Source: Mastigias papua (lineage: Eukaryota; Cnidaria; Scyphozoa; Rhizostomeae; Mastigiidae). From it: 64,000 bases of DNA. The number at the start of each line of letters is the position of its first letter. The stretch's first letter is position 1. Made by a program: the position numbers and the translations under genes. Below the pieces are notes generated by a model, which saw nothing but the letters and a program-made list of their open reading frames with translations, ran no database searches and was not told where the DNA came from. Below, piece after piece: positions 63,754 to 64,000 of the stretch. Location: contig OZ025279.1 in the NCBI GenBank assembly GCA_964019165.1, forward strand, positions 506,001-570,000, in the 5' to 3' direction.

Positions 63754-64000
63754 GTAAGTACTACTTTGGGCTTGACTTGCTATTCCAACAATTAGATGCC
63801 ATTCTTTGGAGCTCCAAATATGCAAGAAAATCTTTAAAAATCTCTCATATGAAAGCATGAAAGAAAAAACTTTTATTCATATTTTGTATCTTTTACAGTA
63901 TTTCCATAACATATGATAGTTATACACTACAAAAATCAGTGTTTTTGACAACTTTAATGTTTACATGTGGCATATTAGCAAGGCTAATTTTGTGAAAAAC

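Noticed and set aside
63899..63916. Final SLC35E1 exon adding YFHNI and a stop
   Set aside because: The acceptor and phase fit, but the peptide does not resemble the family tail, and the gene may continue beyond the window.

Overview
This is a piece of an animal nuclear genome. The genes have many short introns with GT-AG borders, and the proteins are metazoan: an adhesion GPCR, SAS-6, GT54 glycosyltransferases, a Fanconi-type protein, TM2D1, CAAP1 and SLC35E1. DNA is AT-rich, with long (TA)n tracts, tetra- and pentanucleotide arrays, small inverted-repeat elements, a tRNA-like SINE and non-LTR retrotransposon pieces. This fits a marine invertebrate, possibly a cnidarian or sponge; I cannot name the species.

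Layout, left to right. (1) 1002-20183, minus: a complete adhesion GPCR in 28 exons (signal peptide, LamG-like, four FN3, EGF, HRM, GAIN, GPS, 7TM). (2) 20184-25282: a gene-poor gap with a decayed reverse transcriptase and small inverted-repeat elements. (3) 25283-37105, minus: SASS6, 19 exons. (4) 37911-40389, minus, and 40751-43666, plus: two divergent GT54 (MGAT4-type) genes. One is a catalytic domain without the C-terminal domain; the other has the C-terminal domain but a degraded catalytic acidic motif. (5) 44515-55035, minus: a 12-exon FANCC-like gene whose introns hold a 1.55-kb inverted-repeat transposon with an RT fragment inside it, plus other repeats. (6) 55326-57582, plus: TM2D1. 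(7) 58522-61130, minus: CAAP1. (8) 61265 to the right edge, plus: SLC35E1, with a 5-nt microexon.

Three gene pairs are head to head with short gaps (361, 290 and 134 bp) that probably act as bidirectional promoters. SASS6 and FANCC-like are cell-division and genome-maintenance genes, and the SASS6 start has E2F-like and NRF1-like sites beside it. The GT54 pair, SLC35E1 and TM2D1 act in the secretory or membrane system. No operon logic applies.

Exon models were built by hand from reading frame, splice borders, phase and family resemblance. For the multi-exon genes, summed exon lengths are multiples of three, except SASS6, which carries one extra base in a homopolymer. Several short repeats are attached to (TA)n tracts and contain a hammerhead-ribozyme-like core; with the split GT54 pair and the nested transposon, these are the best candidates for something undescribed.
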